DNA from: Mucilaginibacter frigoritolerans
GTDB lineage: Bacteria; Bacteroidota; Bacteroidia; Sphingobacteriales; Sphingobacteriaceae
Direction of reading: 5' to 3'
Assembly: GCF_007830615.1 (NCBI RefSeq)
Contig: NZ_VLLI01000005.1
Location: 124,001-188,000, forward strand
Length of the DNA stretch: 64,000 bases
Shown here: piece after piece, positions 50,032 to 58,831 of the stretch
How the letters are laid out: each line of letters begins with the position of its first letter
Numbering within the stretch: the stretch's first letter is position 1
Position numbers and translations under genes: made by a program
Notes under the pieces: model-generated
Seen by the model: the letters and a program-made list of their open reading frames with translations, nothing else
Databases searched by the model: none
Told to the model about the DNA's origin: nothing

Positions 50032-50041
50032 TAATATCATC

Positions 50042-50662
50042 ATGCTTATAAAAATCTATCCTGAAAATCCTAACCCGAAAGCAATAGAACAGGTTGTTGA
50101 TGTATTGCGCAAGGGCGGTTTAATTATTTACCCTACCGACACTGTTTATGGTCTTGGATGTGATATTACCAATCACAAAGCTATTGAGGCTATTTGCAGG
50201 ATCAGAAATATTAAACCAGATAAGGCCAATTTTTCTTTTATCTGTTATGATTTAAGTCATATTTCTGATTACATCAAGCCTATAGATAATACAACTTTCA
50301 GGGTGTTAAAAAAGGCGCTTCCAGGTCCATTTACCTTTATTTTTAATGCCAATCATAACGTACCTAAATTGTTAAGTTCCAACAAAAAAACGGTAGGTAT
50401 AAGGGTGCCCGATAACAATATAGCCCGTGAAATTGTAAAGATTTTGGGTAATCCTATTCTGTCAACCTCTATAAAAGATGACGACGAGATCATTGAATAC
50501 TCAACCGATCCTGAATTGATCTACGAGAAGTATGAAAATATGGTTGATATTGTCATTGATGGCGGCTATGGTGAAAATATACCCTCAACAGTGGTGGATT
50601 GTACAAATGGTGACTTTGAGATCATCCGTGAAGGTAAAGGCGAGTTGGAGATGTATTTGTAA
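50042..50662 (+). CDS. L-threonylcarbamoyladenylate synthase (Sua5/YciO/YrdC family)
   Basis: Makes threonylcarbamoyl-AMP for the universal t6A37 modification of tRNAs reading ANN codons. It is 206 aa, the YrdC/YciO domain alone. Landmarks: [45 protein letters not shown] and [15 protein letters not shown]. The start at 50042 ([10 protein letters not shown]) is preferred over an ATG at 49958, because the longer version would read through the terminator hairpin. The SxxxKxR-type motif near the N-terminus is only partly met, so a YciO-type paralogue is possible. Confidence 0.85.
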   Translation: MLIKIYPENPNPKAIEQVVDVLRKGGLIIYPTDTVYGLGCDITNHKAIEAICRIRNIKPDKANFSFICYDLSHISDYIKPIDNTTFRVLKKALPGPFTFIFNANHNVPKLLSSNKKTVGIRVPDNNIAREIVKILGNPILSTSIKDDDEIIEYSTDPELIYEKYENMVDIVIDGGYGENIPSTVVDCTNGDFEIIREGKGELEMYL

Positions 50663-50678
50663 TTTTAATGTATGCGTC

Positions 50679-52769
50679 TCAACTGGAGGATGGTGTTAAA
50701 CTTCCTTCTTTTTTTATTACCAGTTTATGTATCTTTTCATACAGTTCTTTGGTATCAAATGGTTTAGAGATAAAATCATTCATGCCTATTTCAATGCAGT
50801 GTTCGTATTCGCCTTTAAACGTATGGGCAGACATTGCAATAATAGGTATATCCTTTTTGTCAGTCTCTAATTCCCGTATCTTACGTGTGGCTTCATAACC
50901 ATCCATTTCGGGCATCTGTAAATCCATCAGAATAATATCAAAGTTACTGTTGCAGTGTTTTTCTAGCGCAATTAATCCATTTTCGGCCACATCGGTTTTA
51001 AAACCTTGTTTTTTCAGCACTTTTATCACAAGCATTTGGTTTATCATATTGTCTTCAACAACTAAAATATTAATGCCTTTACCTTTTTGAATTAATATTT
51101 CTGTTTGCACTGGAACTGTAATGCTTGTTTTATCTGTGGACTTCAGAAAAGTGAGGTTGAACTGAAAATCTGATCCAAAACCGGGTTTGCTATTTAAAAA
51201 TATTTCTCCGTTCTGTAATTTTACCAATTGCTTTACAATACTTAACCCAAGCCCTGATCCTCCGAATTTACGTGCGGTGTCATTGGTTGCCTGTTCAAAG
51301 CTTTCAAATATTTTTTCCTGTTTATCAAGCGGGATTCCAATACCGGTATCTTTTACACTAAATGCAAGGGAAATGTTATCTGTATTTTCTTCAACGAAGG
51401 TTACGGAAATTTTTATTTCTCCTTTTTCAGTAAATTTTATTGCGTTTGAAACCAGGTTAAGCAATATTTGATTTAGGCGGACAGCATCACCAATTACCAT
51501 TTCAGGAACGCGCTCATCAATATAACATTTAAGATCAACACCTTTTTGTTTTGATTTGGGTTCCATCATTAGTATGGTGGTATGGATAATATCCCTCAAA
51601 TTGAATGGTATATTTTCAAAAACAATTTTACCGGCTTCCATTCTTGAAAAGTCAAGAATATCGTTCAGAATAACCAGCAGGTCATCGCCTGATTTAATAA
51701 TGATGTGGATATATTCCTGCTGTTCTTTGGTTTCTAACGATTCTTCCAGCAATCTGGCAAAACCAAGTATCGCATTCATCGGCGTCCTGATTTCGTGGCT
51801 CATTTTGGCCAGGAAAAGCTGTTTGGTTTTCTCGGAGGCTTCGGCCCTTTCTTTTTCTTTTTTAAGTTTTTCTTCGGCCTCTTTAAGCTCATGTATATTG
51901 CGCATGTTATGCTCAAGGGTTTCTATCATCTGGTTAAAGGACCTTGCAAGCATGCCAATTTCATCACGCGAATAAACCTTTACTCTGGTTTCTAATGATC
52001 CTTTACCGATGAGGGTAGCTCCGTCAATTATGGCCTTTATACCCTTTTCAATACTACGGCTTACAGAAATAGTTATTAATATACTGGTAGAACCTATGGT
52101 AAGTGATAAAGTAAGCAATAACCGTAATACAATGTTTTCGAGCCAGCGAGAACCTTCGCCAAGTGTAAATGAAAAATCATCTTCAAGTTTGGTGAGTTTT
52201 CTGTTTATAAGTTCTGCTTTAGCAAGCTCCTTGTCAATATCGTCCTGAGAAACTGTTTTGGAAAGTATCATTGCGTGAAGCTTATCACTGATAGCTATCA
52301 ATTGTTCCATTGTTTGTTCGGCTTGTCCCCAAATAACAATTACCTTACTTAAGTATGATACCCTATAAAAGCGCCTGAGTAGGCTAATCATTCCATCTAC
52401 ATCAACGGGTTCATTGCGGCCATCAATAAATCCCTGGCGGGCAATCTGCAAATCGGGTTTGGGCTTTAATAATTCGAGCCGGGTCCTGTTATCACCAAAC
52501 GGCACCTTTAAAAAATCCCGAAAATCCTTATAATCCTTTTCATTATGTGAATGGGCATATATTTGCAAGCTGTAAACGGCATCTTTTTGTGCTTTCGACC
52601 ATAATCCCTCACCATTTACAAAAGCTCTGACAGAAGTTAAGGTGCTAATGGCAAACCATAGTGTGCATAATTCAATGGTGACTAATAAGGCCATTATACC
52701 AACTGTGAAATACAACTTTCTGGCAATGGAGATGTCTTTAAGCCTTTTTTGAAAAAAAGAAATTACCAT
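50679..52769 (-). CDS. Hybrid sensor histidine kinase/response regulator
   Basis: A 696-aa inner-membrane kinase. A first transmembrane helix (about 20-45), an extracytoplasmic sensor region and a second helix (about 214-235) precede a HAMP linker (about 236-290), a short coiled coil, the HisKA box FLAKMSHEIRTPMNAILGFARLL with the phospho-His, and a HATPase with NLVSNAIKFTE, VKDTGIGIPLDKQEKIFESF and GGSGLGLSIVKQLV. The C-terminal receiver has the phospho-Asp in FDIILMDLQMPEMDGYEATRKI. No output domain follows, so signal must be relayed through a phosphotransfer partner elsewhere. The ligand is unknown. It is convergent with the Sua5-like gene. Confidence 0.93.
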   Translation of the reverse strand: MVISFFQKRLKDISIARKLYFTVGIMALLVTIELCTLWFAISTLTSVRAFVNGEGLWSKAQKDAVYSLQIYAHSHNEKDYKDFRDFLKVPFGDNRTRLELLKPKPDLQIARQGFIDGRNEPVDVDGMISLLRRFYRVSYLSKVIVIWGQAEQTMEQLIAISDKLHAMILSKTVSQDDIDKELAKAELINRKLTKLEDDFSFTLGEGSRWLENIVLRLLLTLSLTIGSTSILITISVSRSIEKGIKAIIDGATLIGKGSLETRVKVYSRDEIGMLARSFNQMIETLEHNMRNIHELKEAEEKLKKEKERAEASEKTKQLFLAKMSHEIRTPMNAILGFARLLEESLETKEQQEYIHIIIKSGDDLLVILNDILDFSRMEAGKIVFENIPFNLRDIIHTTILMMEPKSKQKGVDLKCYIDERVPEMVIGDAVRLNQILLNLVSNAIKFTEKGEIKISVTFVEENTDNISLAFSVKDTGIGIPLDKQEKIFESFEQATNDTARKFGGSGLGLSIVKQLVKLQNGEIFLNSKPGFGSDFQFNLTFLKSTDKTSITVPVQTEILIQKGKGINILVVEDNMINQMLVIKVLKKQGFKTDVAENGLIALEKHCNSNFDIILMDLQMPEMDGYEATRKIRELETDKKDIPIIAMSAHTFKGEYEHCIEIGMNDFISKPFDTKELYEKIHKLVIKKEGSLTPSSS

Positions 52770-52926
52770 TTTAAAGGATTTAGGTATAAAAATAACGTTT
52801 AGTTATATATTATACGAAAACTATTAATTAATAGTTATGCGAAACGGCTTTATGTGATAAGTATTTTTAATGTTTTGTTAAAAGTGCTTATTTATTGTCA
52901 ATATTGACATTATTACTGATAATTGG

Positions 52927-52961
52927 AACTTTCATTAATTAGCTTGTAATTAATGAAAGTT
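52927..52961. repeat. Perfect 15-bp inverted repeat downstream of trpA
   Basis: Arms 52927-52941 and 52947-52961 with a 5-nt loop, about 95 bp after the trpA stop. No U tract follows on either strand, so it may be a transcript-stabilising hairpin and not an intrinsic terminator. Confidence 0.5.
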
Positions 52962-53055
52962 TGAAAGGAAGGGGTAAATACTCACTAATCCCTTTTACAA
53001 TTACGCGTGAATAGATACAGAATTTACTCAAAACAGTGGGGTTTTATTGCTGAAT

Positions 53056-53823
53056 CTATCTTATTGATTTGATGAATGCAGGGATTTTTTCTAAATAATT
53101 TTCTGTTCCCAGCAGTTTTACAAAAGCGCTACCCACAATAGCCCCGGCAGCATATTCCGTTGCTTTTTTAAATGATTTATTATCTGAAATGCCGAAACCA
53201 ATAATGGCCGGATTTTTTAAATGCATAGCTTTAACCCGTTTGTAGTAATCTTCAATGTTTACAGATACCTGCAAATTGCCACCGGTAATTGATGATGATG
53301 AAAGTAAGTAAATAAAGCTGTTACTTAACTCATCTATCTTATGGATACGATCATCTGATGTTTGAGGGGTAACCAGGAATATATTGCTCAGATTGTTGTT
53401 CTTAAAATAATCAGCATATAAGGTTTCGTACTCATACATAGGTAAATCGGGTACAATGACGCCATCAACACCTACTTCGGCAGCCTTTTTGCAAAAGTTT
53501 TCTACACCGTACTGAACCATTGGATTTACATACCCCATTAACAGTATCGGTATGGTAACGCGTTTGCGTAAATCAGCCAATTGATCAAATAACAGATGCA
53601 GATTCATGCCTTTTTCCAGTGCTACTTCTGAGCTATGTTGTATGGTTGGGCCATCAGCAACAGGGTCAGAATAAGGAAAACCTATCTCCAGGAAATCAGC
53701 TCCAGCTTTTTCCAATGCTTCGGCAATATCAAGCGTTGTATTGGGTTCAGGATAACCTGCGGTAAAGTATATAGATAATAAATTATCCTTTTTTGAATTG
53801 AAAAGTTGATTTAAACGGTTCAT
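53056..53823 (-). CDS. trpA: Tryptophan synthase alpha subunit
   Basis: Cleaves indole-3-glycerol phosphate to indole, which passes to TrpB. It is 255 aa from the ATG at 53823 (MNRLNQLFNSKKDNL), a typical length; an in-frame ATG at 53856 only adds residues encoded by the repeat element upstream and is rejected. The catalytic Glu46 (FLEIGFPYSDPVADGP) and Asp57 are present at the usual spacing, with GYVNPMVQYG and GVIVPDLPMYE following. It is the last gene of the operon trpD-F-B-A. The 101-bp gap to trpB contains the dispersed palindromic repeat. Confidence 0.95.
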   Translation of the reverse strand: MNRLNQLFNSKKDNLLSIYFTAGYPEPNTTLDIAEALEKAGADFLEIGFPYSDPVADGPTIQHSSEVALEKGMNLHLLFDQLADLRKRVTIPILLMGYVNPMVQYGVENFCKKAAEVGVDGVIVPDLPMYEYETLYADYFKNNNLSNIFLVTPQTSDDRIHKIDELSNSFIYLLSSSSITGGNLQVSVNIEDYYKRVKAMHLKNPAIIGFGISDNKSFKKATEYAAGAIVGSAFVKLLGTENYLEKIPAFIKSIR

Positions 53824-53837
53824 GTCTTTGTTTTTTG

Positions 53838-53922
53838 TCCATAGTCGATAGACCATAGCCTATGGTATGTTTTTATTGTATTTATTGCCTTTGCTATCGT
53901 CTATGGTCTATCGACCATTGAC
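53838..53922. repeat. Palindromic intergenic repeat, copy 2 (between trpB and trpA)
   Basis: Arms 53838-53859 and 53901-53922 match at 20 of 22 positions around a 41-bp centre. The arm (starting GTCCATAGTCGATAG) shares words with the repeat at 8079-8105. The transcript of the operon would fold here between two co-transcribed genes. Confidence 0.7.
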
Positions 53923-53924
53923 TT

Positions 53925-55106
53925 CTAATATCCAAAATATTTTATATAAGTATCCAGATCCTTATCTCCACGGCCCGAAATACAAATCACTACGTTATCA
54001 TCTTTTTTGAATTGCATTTTTTCCAGTTGCGCCAGAGCATGTGCCGTTTCAATGGCTGGAATGATGCCTTCCAACTGTGAACAAAGCAAGCCGGCCTGCA
54101 TAGCTTCATCATCAGTAATACTTACATATTGGGCCCTTTTTATTTTATATAAATGCGCATGTTGCGGACCGATTCCCGGATAATCTAAACCCGCTGATAC
54201 AGAGTAAGGCTCAACTACCTGGCCATCATCTGTTTGCATCAATATGGTACGGCTGCCATGTAAAACGCCCTCGCGGCCAAGGAAAGTAGTGGCTGCTGAA
54301 TGTCCGCTTTCAACACCTTTACCCGCAGCTTCAACGGCAACCAGTTTTACGCTTTCATCATCTAAAAAATAATAAAACATACCCATGGCATTGCTACCAC
54401 CGCCTACGCAGGCTATTGCATATTGTGGTAATTCATTACCTGTTTTTTCCAGTAGCTGTTTTTTGGTTTCGAATGATATAACTGATTGAAAACGTGCTAC
54501 CATATCCGGATAAGGGTAGGGGCCAACTACCGAACCTATAATATAATGGGTATCAACCGGGTTACCTATCCAGTCGCGCAGTGCTTCATTTGTAGCATCT
54601 TTTAAGGTCTTACTTCCAGAAGTTGCAGGAACAACTTTGGCGCCCAGCATTTTCATACGGGAAACATTTGGCGCCTGGCGGGCCATATCAATTTCGCCCA
54701 TGTATACCACACATTCAATACCCATTAACGCACAAACAGTAGCAGTGGCTACGCCATGCTGCCCTGCGCCAGTTTCTGCAATGATGCGTTTTTTACCCAG
54801 GCGTTTGGCTAAAAGGATCTGTCCAATGGCATTATTAATTTTGTGCGAACCAGTATGATTTAAATCTTCGCGTTTAAAAAATATGTTTGCACCATATTTC
54901 TCTGAATATCTTTTAGCGTGATACAGGGGAGATGGCCTGCCTACATAATCTTTTAAAAGATTATCAAATTCGGCTTTAAAGCCCGGATCATTTATAATGG
55001 ATAAATATTGCTGGCGCAATTCTTCCACATTGGGATACAACATTTCGGGAATGTAAGCGCCCCCAAAATCTCCATAATATCCATGTTCATTAACTCCGTA
55101 ATTCAT
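53925..55106 (-). CDS. trpB: Tryptophan synthase beta subunit
   Basis: Condenses indole with serine using PLP. It is 393 aa and complete. The PLP-binding Lys89 is in [14 protein letters not shown]; the glycine-rich phosphate loop [13 protein letters not shown] and the monovalent-cation region are conserved, and [15 protein letters not shown] is the indole-tunnel segment. This is the TrpB1 type that pairs with TrpA. Its ATG overlaps the trpF stop by one base (TGATG), indicating coupled translation. The trpA gene is separated by the repeat element. Confidence 0.96.
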   Translation of the reverse strand: MNYGVNEHGYYGDFGGAYIPEMLYPNVEELRQQYLSIINDPGFKAEFDNLLKDYVGRPSPLYHAKRYSEKYGANIFFKREDLNHTGSHKINNAIGQILLAKRLGKKRIIAETGAGQHGVATATVCALMGIECVVYMGEIDMARQAPNVSRMKMLGAKVVPATSGSKTLKDATNEALRDWIGNPVDTHYIIGSVVGPYPYPDMVARFQSVISFETKKQLLEKTGNELPQYAIACVGGGSNAMGMFYYFLDDESVKLVAVEAAGKGVESGHSAATTFLGREGVLHGSRTILMQTDDGQVVEPYSVSAGLDYPGIGPQHAHLYKIKRAQYVSITDDEAMQAGLLCSQLEGIIPAIETAHALAQLEKMQFKKDDNVVICISGRGDKDLDTYIKYFGY

Positions 55107-55732
55107 CAGTCTATATTTTGTTTAATGATATCAAATGCTTGTTCTAATTTTTTTATATCCTTTATTCCCGGCGAAGTTTCAAACTTGCTGTTCAGATCTA
55201 CACCATAAAATTGAGGGTGGTAAATACTTTTTACAGCATCCAGATTATCCAAACTTAATCCGCCACTTAAAAAGAAAGGGATATCTAATTCATATTTATC
55301 TAGCACATTCCAATCAAACATAATGCCCGAGCCACCGTGAGCCTTTGTTTTAGTATCGAAAAGGAACAGGTCAACCTTGTTTTTGTATTTATCTAATTGT
55401 TTAAAATCAAAATCATTGTCTATACCAAATGCTTTGATCACTATGGCTTTATTTCTGAGTGTTTTGCAAAATGCCGGGGTCTCATTACCGTGAAGCTGTA
55501 TAAAATCAAAATCGTATTGATCGATTAAACGATTTATAGTATCCATGTCCTCATTTACAAAAACTGCAGTTTTGTTAATTGAGGTCGGGATTATTTCAAG
55601 TTCATCTGATGGCAGGTTATCTACAAACCTGGGTGAATTGCCATAAAATATAAATCCCATATAATCAGGATTTAATGCGGCAACTGCTTTTATGTTTTCG
55701 GGGTCTTTTAAACCGCAAATTTTTATTTTCAT
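55106..55732 (-). CDS. trpF: Phosphoribosylanthranilate isomerase
   Basis: Amadori isomerisation of PRA to CdRP in Trp synthesis. It is a 208-aa TIM barrel with the catalytic Cys in the N-terminal [11 protein letters not shown] and the acid Asp in [24 protein letters not shown] and [16 protein letters not shown] form the phosphate-binding loops. It is read 1 bp after trpD on the same strand. The normal operon neighbour trpC (indole-glycerol-phosphate synthase) is missing between trpD and trpF. Confidence 0.95.
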   Translation of the reverse strand: MKIKICGLKDPENIKAVAALNPDYMGFIFYGNSPRFVDNLPSDELEIIPTSINKTAVFVNEDMDTINRLIDQYDFDFIQLHGNETPAFCKTLRNKAIVIKAFGIDNDFDFKQLDKYKNKVDLFLFDTKTKAHGGSGIMFDWNVLDKYELDIPFFLSGGLSLDNLDAVKSIYHPQFYGVDLNSKFETSPGIKDIKKLEQAFDIIKQNID

Positions 55733-55733
55733 T

Positions 55734-56723
55734 TTAGTTCTCCACCAAAGTTCTAAAGCTTCTTAATGCTTTTTTGCTAATCAGTGCTTCTTCTGCTTCA
55801 TAAAAGCTATCTGCAAAGCTTTTTTCAGGATTAATAGTTTTGATGGCAAGGGCAGCATTGCATAATACAACATTGTTTTGGGCAGCAGTAGCCTCCCCAT
55901 TCAATACCGTCATAAAAATACCGGCCGATTCGCTTACAGTACTTCCTCCTAATATTTGTTTCGGATCCAGTTGTTCAAATCCCAACTCTTCAATGCTGTT
56001 AATTCTTTCACCTTCGGCAGAAAACGTTTTGAAATCGCAGGTTAATGAAACTTCATCGTAACCATCCAAAGCATTTAAAATAGTATAACGGGTATTTGAT
56101 TTTTGGTACAAATAAGCATAAACCCTTGCCAGTTCAAGGTTAAACACACCTACCAGCTGATTTTCGGGCTTTGCCGGGTTGACCAATGGGCCCAGCATAT
56201 TAAAAAAGGTTTTTACACCGAGTTCTCTGCGGATAGGAGCCACCGTTTTCATTGCAGGATGGAACAACGGAGCGTGTAGAAAACAGATGTTAGCATCATT
56301 GACATTGGTTTTAAGCTTATCCCCATCATTAGTAAACTTATAGCCTAAAAACTCCATCACATTTGACGAACCACAACCTGAGGAAACACCATAATTACCA
56401 TGTTTAGCTACTTTGTACCCAGCACCAGCCACTACAAATGATGCAAGGGTTGATATATTAAAAGTATCTTTACCATCACCGCCGGTACCGCAAAGGTCTA
56501 TTAATTGATCTGTTTCCAGGTCTATTGGCAAACAGAGCTCCAGCATGGCATCGCGGAAGCCTTCCAACTCGTTAACAGTAATGCTACGCATGCAATAAGC
56601 AGTCATAAAGGCTGCCATTTGCGAGTTATTGTATTTACCTTGAGCAATAGCTGTCAAAATATCTTTTGATTGCTCGCGGCTAAAGGTTTTGTGTTCAAAA
56701 AGATGGTTTAAAATCTGTTTCAT
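55734..56723 (-). CDS. trpD: Anthranilate phosphoribosyltransferase
   Basis: Transfers phosphoribose from PRPP to anthranilate. It is 329 aa from ATG 56723 (MKQILNHLFEHKTFSREQ); a longer in-frame start at 56759 would lie inside the attenuator hairpin and is rejected. Landmarks: DLCGTGGDGKDTFNIST (PRPP loop), KHGNYGVSSGCGSSNVMEFLG, and FNMLGPLVNPA. It is the first structural gene of this trp operon and is controlled by the leader peptide and terminator immediately upstream. TrpE and TrpG, which supply anthranilate, are not in the window. Confidence 0.95.
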   Translation of the reverse strand: MKQILNHLFEHKTFSREQSKDILTAIAQGKYNNSQMAAFMTAYCMRSITVNELEGFRDAMLELCLPIDLETDQLIDLCGTGGDGKDTFNISTLASFVVAGAGYKVAKHGNYGVSSGCGSSNVMEFLGYKFTNDGDKLKTNVNDANICFLHAPLFHPAMKTVAPIRRELGVKTFFNMLGPLVNPAKPENQLVGVFNLELARVYAYLYQKSNTRYTILNALDGYDEVSLTCDFKTFSAEGERINSIEELGFEQLDPKQILGGSTVSESAGIFMTVLNGEATAAQNNVVLCNAALAIKTINPEKSFADSFYEAEEALISKKALRSFRTLVEN

Positions 56724-56730
56724 TTTAGTG

Positions 56731-56764
56731 TATAAAAAAAGGGTTACCAAAACTGGCAACCCTT
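56731..56764 (-). terminator. trp attenuator terminator
   Basis: On the minus strand AAGGGTTGCCA pairs with TGGTAACCCTT (56754-56764 with 56739-56749, one G-U pair), AAAC-complement loop, followed by seven U (56740-56734), 10 bp before the trpD ATG. Confidence 0.9.
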
Positions 56765-56804
56765 CTGAATATGTTAAAAAAACAAAAATGGAATTGCCTT
56801 ACGA

Positions 56805-56846
56805 TTACTCGTTAAGCCACCACCAATTGTTGTTTAATACTTTCAT
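56805..56846 (-). CDS. trpL: trp leader peptide, 13 aa with WWW
   Basis: The ORF encodes MKVLNNNWWWLNE and ends 40 bp before the attenuator hairpin. Three successive Trp codons in a 13-codon ORF, placed between a promoter and a terminator upstream of trpD, are the classical signature of ribosome-mediated attenuation. A competing structure is visible on the minus strand: GGCAATTCC between the leader stop and the hairpin can pair with GGGTTGCC of the terminator arm, and GCTTAACG near the Trp codons can pair with CGTAAGGC. Confidence 0.88.
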   Translation of the reverse strand: MKVLNNNWWWLNE

Positions 56847-56862
56847 TTGTTGTTTAATGGCA

Positions 56863-56893
56863 CAAATATGGAAATAGTTTTTACTAAAAGCAA
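56863..56893 (-). promoter_or_regulatory. trp operon promoter
   Basis: On the minus strand a -33 TTG (56893-56891) and a -7 box CATATTTG (56870-56863) are separated by 20 bp, the normal spacing for Bacteroidota. The first base deviates from TAnnTTTG. The leader ATG follows 16 bp later. Confidence 0.6.
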
Positions 56894-57013
56894 GCAGAAT
56901 GATATTTTTACATGGAAAGTTCAATTAATTAGTAATTGATTTGAATAGTTTGAGGATTATTAGCTTTAATCATTATTCTATCATTAGGACTTTCCGGAAA
57001 CAAACAAGCAACT

Positions 57014-57961
57014 ATGGCTATTCATAATCAAAAAATAAACCCTGAAGATGATCTTGGCTTTGGACCCCAGCCGGTAATTAAAAACCAGCCTTTAATTAAT
57101 AAGGATGGAACGCCAAACGTAAAACGGGTTGGTCTGCCATTTTTTAATACAGCAAATAATTACCATAATTTAATTACCATGAGCTGGACAAAGTTCTGGG
57201 TTTTGGTAGTAAGCGGTTATTTGATCATTAATATCTTATTTGCCTTTATCTATATGCTCTGTGGGCCCGGAAGCCTGGATGGTACATCGGGTAATACCAC
57301 CTTTCATCATTTTATGGATTCTTTGTTTTTTTCGGCACAGACTATATCCACTGTGGGATATGGACATATTAGTCCGAGAGGGATGGCATCCAACAGCATA
57401 GCTGCTTTAGAATCAATGATGGGTTTACTTGCTTTTGCTTTGGCTACAGGTTTGCTTTATGGTCGTTTTTCAAGACCATCTGCCCAGATAGCATTCAGTA
57501 AAAATATTTTAATAGCGCCATACCTGGAAAAAAGCAGGGGGTTGATGTTCAGGTTAGCGAATTTACGCCGGAATATGCTTATTGATCTGGATATTGAGAT
57601 TATGTTTTCTTTTAATGAAACGGTTGATGGCAAAACACTCCGCCGATTTTACCCGCTCAAGCTTGAACGACGTAAAGTAAGTGTGCTTACTTTAAACTGG
57701 ACTGTTGTGCATCCGCTTGATGAAAATAGCCCCCTGGTTGATATGACACTGGATGACCTGGAAAAATCAGAAGCGGGTTTTACCATTTTGCTGAGGGCCT
57801 TTGATGATACTTTTTCGCAAACAGTACATGCCCGTACATCTTATCAATATGATGATGTTATTTGGGGCGCTAAATTTAAACCTATATTTAACCGGGATGC
57901 GGATGGAGGAATAATACTTGATTTAAGCAAGATTAATGATCATGAATTGATTGAAGTTTAG
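57014..57961 (+). CDS. KirBac-type inward-rectifier potassium channel
   Basis: A 315-aa inner-membrane protein forming tetrameric K+ channels. It has a slide-helix region before TM1 (about 58-83), a pore helix and selectivity filter TVGYG (residues 113-117, followed by His), TM2 (about 126-149, ALESMMGLLAFALATGLLYGRF), and a cytoplasmic immunoglobulin-like domain starting AQIAFSKNILIAPYLEKSRGLMFRLAN, which matches prokaryotic Kir channels. All pore residues are intact. It is divergent from the trp operon and convergent with the SDR gene. Confidence 0.92.
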   Translation: MAIHNQKINPEDDLGFGPQPVIKNQPLINKDGTPNVKRVGLPFFNTANNYHNLITMSWTKFWVLVVSGYLIINILFAFIYMLCGPGSLDGTSGNTTFHHFMDSLFFSAQTISTVGYGHISPRGMASNSIAALESMMGLLAFALATGLLYGRFSRPSAQIAFSKNILIAPYLEKSRGLMFRLANLRRNMLIDLDIEIMFSFNETVDGKTLRRFYPLKLERRKVSVLTLNWTVVHPLDENSPLVDMTLDDLEKSEAGFTILLRAFDDTFSQTVHARTSYQYDDVIWGAKFKPIFNRDADGGIILDLSKINDHELIEV

Positions 57962-57973
57962 CGGGAATAGGAG

Positions 57974-58008
57974 GGTTTATATGCTAAATTACGATTAACA
58001 TATAAACC
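57974..58008. terminator. Stem-loop between the Kir channel and SDR genes
   Basis: GGTTTATATG (57974-57983) pairs perfectly with CATATAAACC (57999-58008) around a 15-nt loop between convergent genes. Confidence 0.65.
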
Positions 58009-58015
58009 ATTATGG

Positions 58016-58831
58016 TTATTTCAACAAGCTGTTCTTTTCTTTCGCCATAGTATTATAAACCATTTTATCCAAAAGGCCAGGCAGGAACTTACTCAGAAAA
58101 ACAACCAGTTTTCCTTGTGTGGTCATAATTAATGTTCTGGCTCTTTTTTCAACGCCATCTGCAATGATTTTGGCAACTTCATCTGAAGTCATCATCTTTT
58201 CTTCGTGAAGAGTGCTTTCTCCCTGCTCAATTCCATTTTTGTCTAAAGCTGTATTACGAATGTTCGATGCGGTAAAACCAGGACATGCAGTTAAAATGTG
58301 AATATCGTTTTTAAGATTTTCGACTCTTAAAGCATCCAGAAAACCATTCATAGCAAATTTTGATGCCGAATAGCCAGTACGACCTGGCAATCCTTTGTAA
58401 CCAGCAATAGAGGATACGCCAACAATACTTCCTTTTGTTTTTAAAATTTCTGGCAATGCATATTTTGTGCAATATACTGTGCCCCAAAAATTAACATCCA
58501 TAACTGATTTTAATACATCAACACCAGCATCGTTCAACAAAGCCCGCATAGAAATGCCGGCATTGTTAATTAAAACATCAATGCGGCCATAAGTAGTAAG
58601 GGTTTGTTTAATTAAGTGACGGCAATCTTCCTCAACGGTAACATCACACTGAACGGCAATTGCTTTTACCGCGTATTGTTTTTCAATGCTTTCTGTTAAT
58701 TGGCACAGTGTAACATACTGGCGGGCAGCTAAAACAAGATTAGCACCGCGTTTGGCAAATTCAATAGCTAATGATTTTCCTATACCTGAAGAGGCTCCGG
58801 TGATGACTACAATTTTATCATTTAACTTCAT
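58016..58831 (-). CDS. Short-chain dehydrogenase/reductase
   Basis: A 271-aa NAD(P)-dependent oxidoreductase of the classical SDR family. The cofactor motif VVITGASSGIGKSLA is at the N-terminus, NNAGIS in the middle, and the catalytic Ser-Tyr-Lys set is in VGVSSIAGYKGLPGRTGYSASKFA. The C-terminal part is basic and hydrophobic and may touch the membrane. The substrate is not predictable. It overlaps the glycosyltransferase gene by 14 bp, so the two are translated together. Confidence 0.88.
   Translation of the reverse strand: MKLNDKIVVITGASSGIGKSLAIEFAKRGANLVLAARQYVTLCQLTESIEKQYAVKAIAVQCDVTVEEDCRHLIKQTLTTYGRIDVLINNAGISMRALLNDAGVDVLKSVMDVNFWGTVYCTKYALPEILKTKGSIVGVSSIAGYKGLPGRTGYSASKFAMNGFLDALRVENLKNDIHILTACPGFTASNIRNTALDKNGIEQGESTLHEEKMMTSDEVAKIIADGVEKRARTLIMTTQGKLVVFLSKFLPGLLDKMVYNTMAKEKNSLLK

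Noticed and set aside
49958..50041. Longer start for the Sua5-like gene
   Set aside because: The extension would translate the YceI terminator hairpin and the promoter box.
53824..53856. N-terminal extension of trpA from an upstream ATG
   Set aside because: The 11 extra residues are encoded by the palindromic repeat; the family N-terminus begins at the ATG at 53823.
56724..56759. Longer trpD start at 56759
   Set aside because: It lies inside the attenuator hairpin and U tract; the family N-terminus is at 56723.
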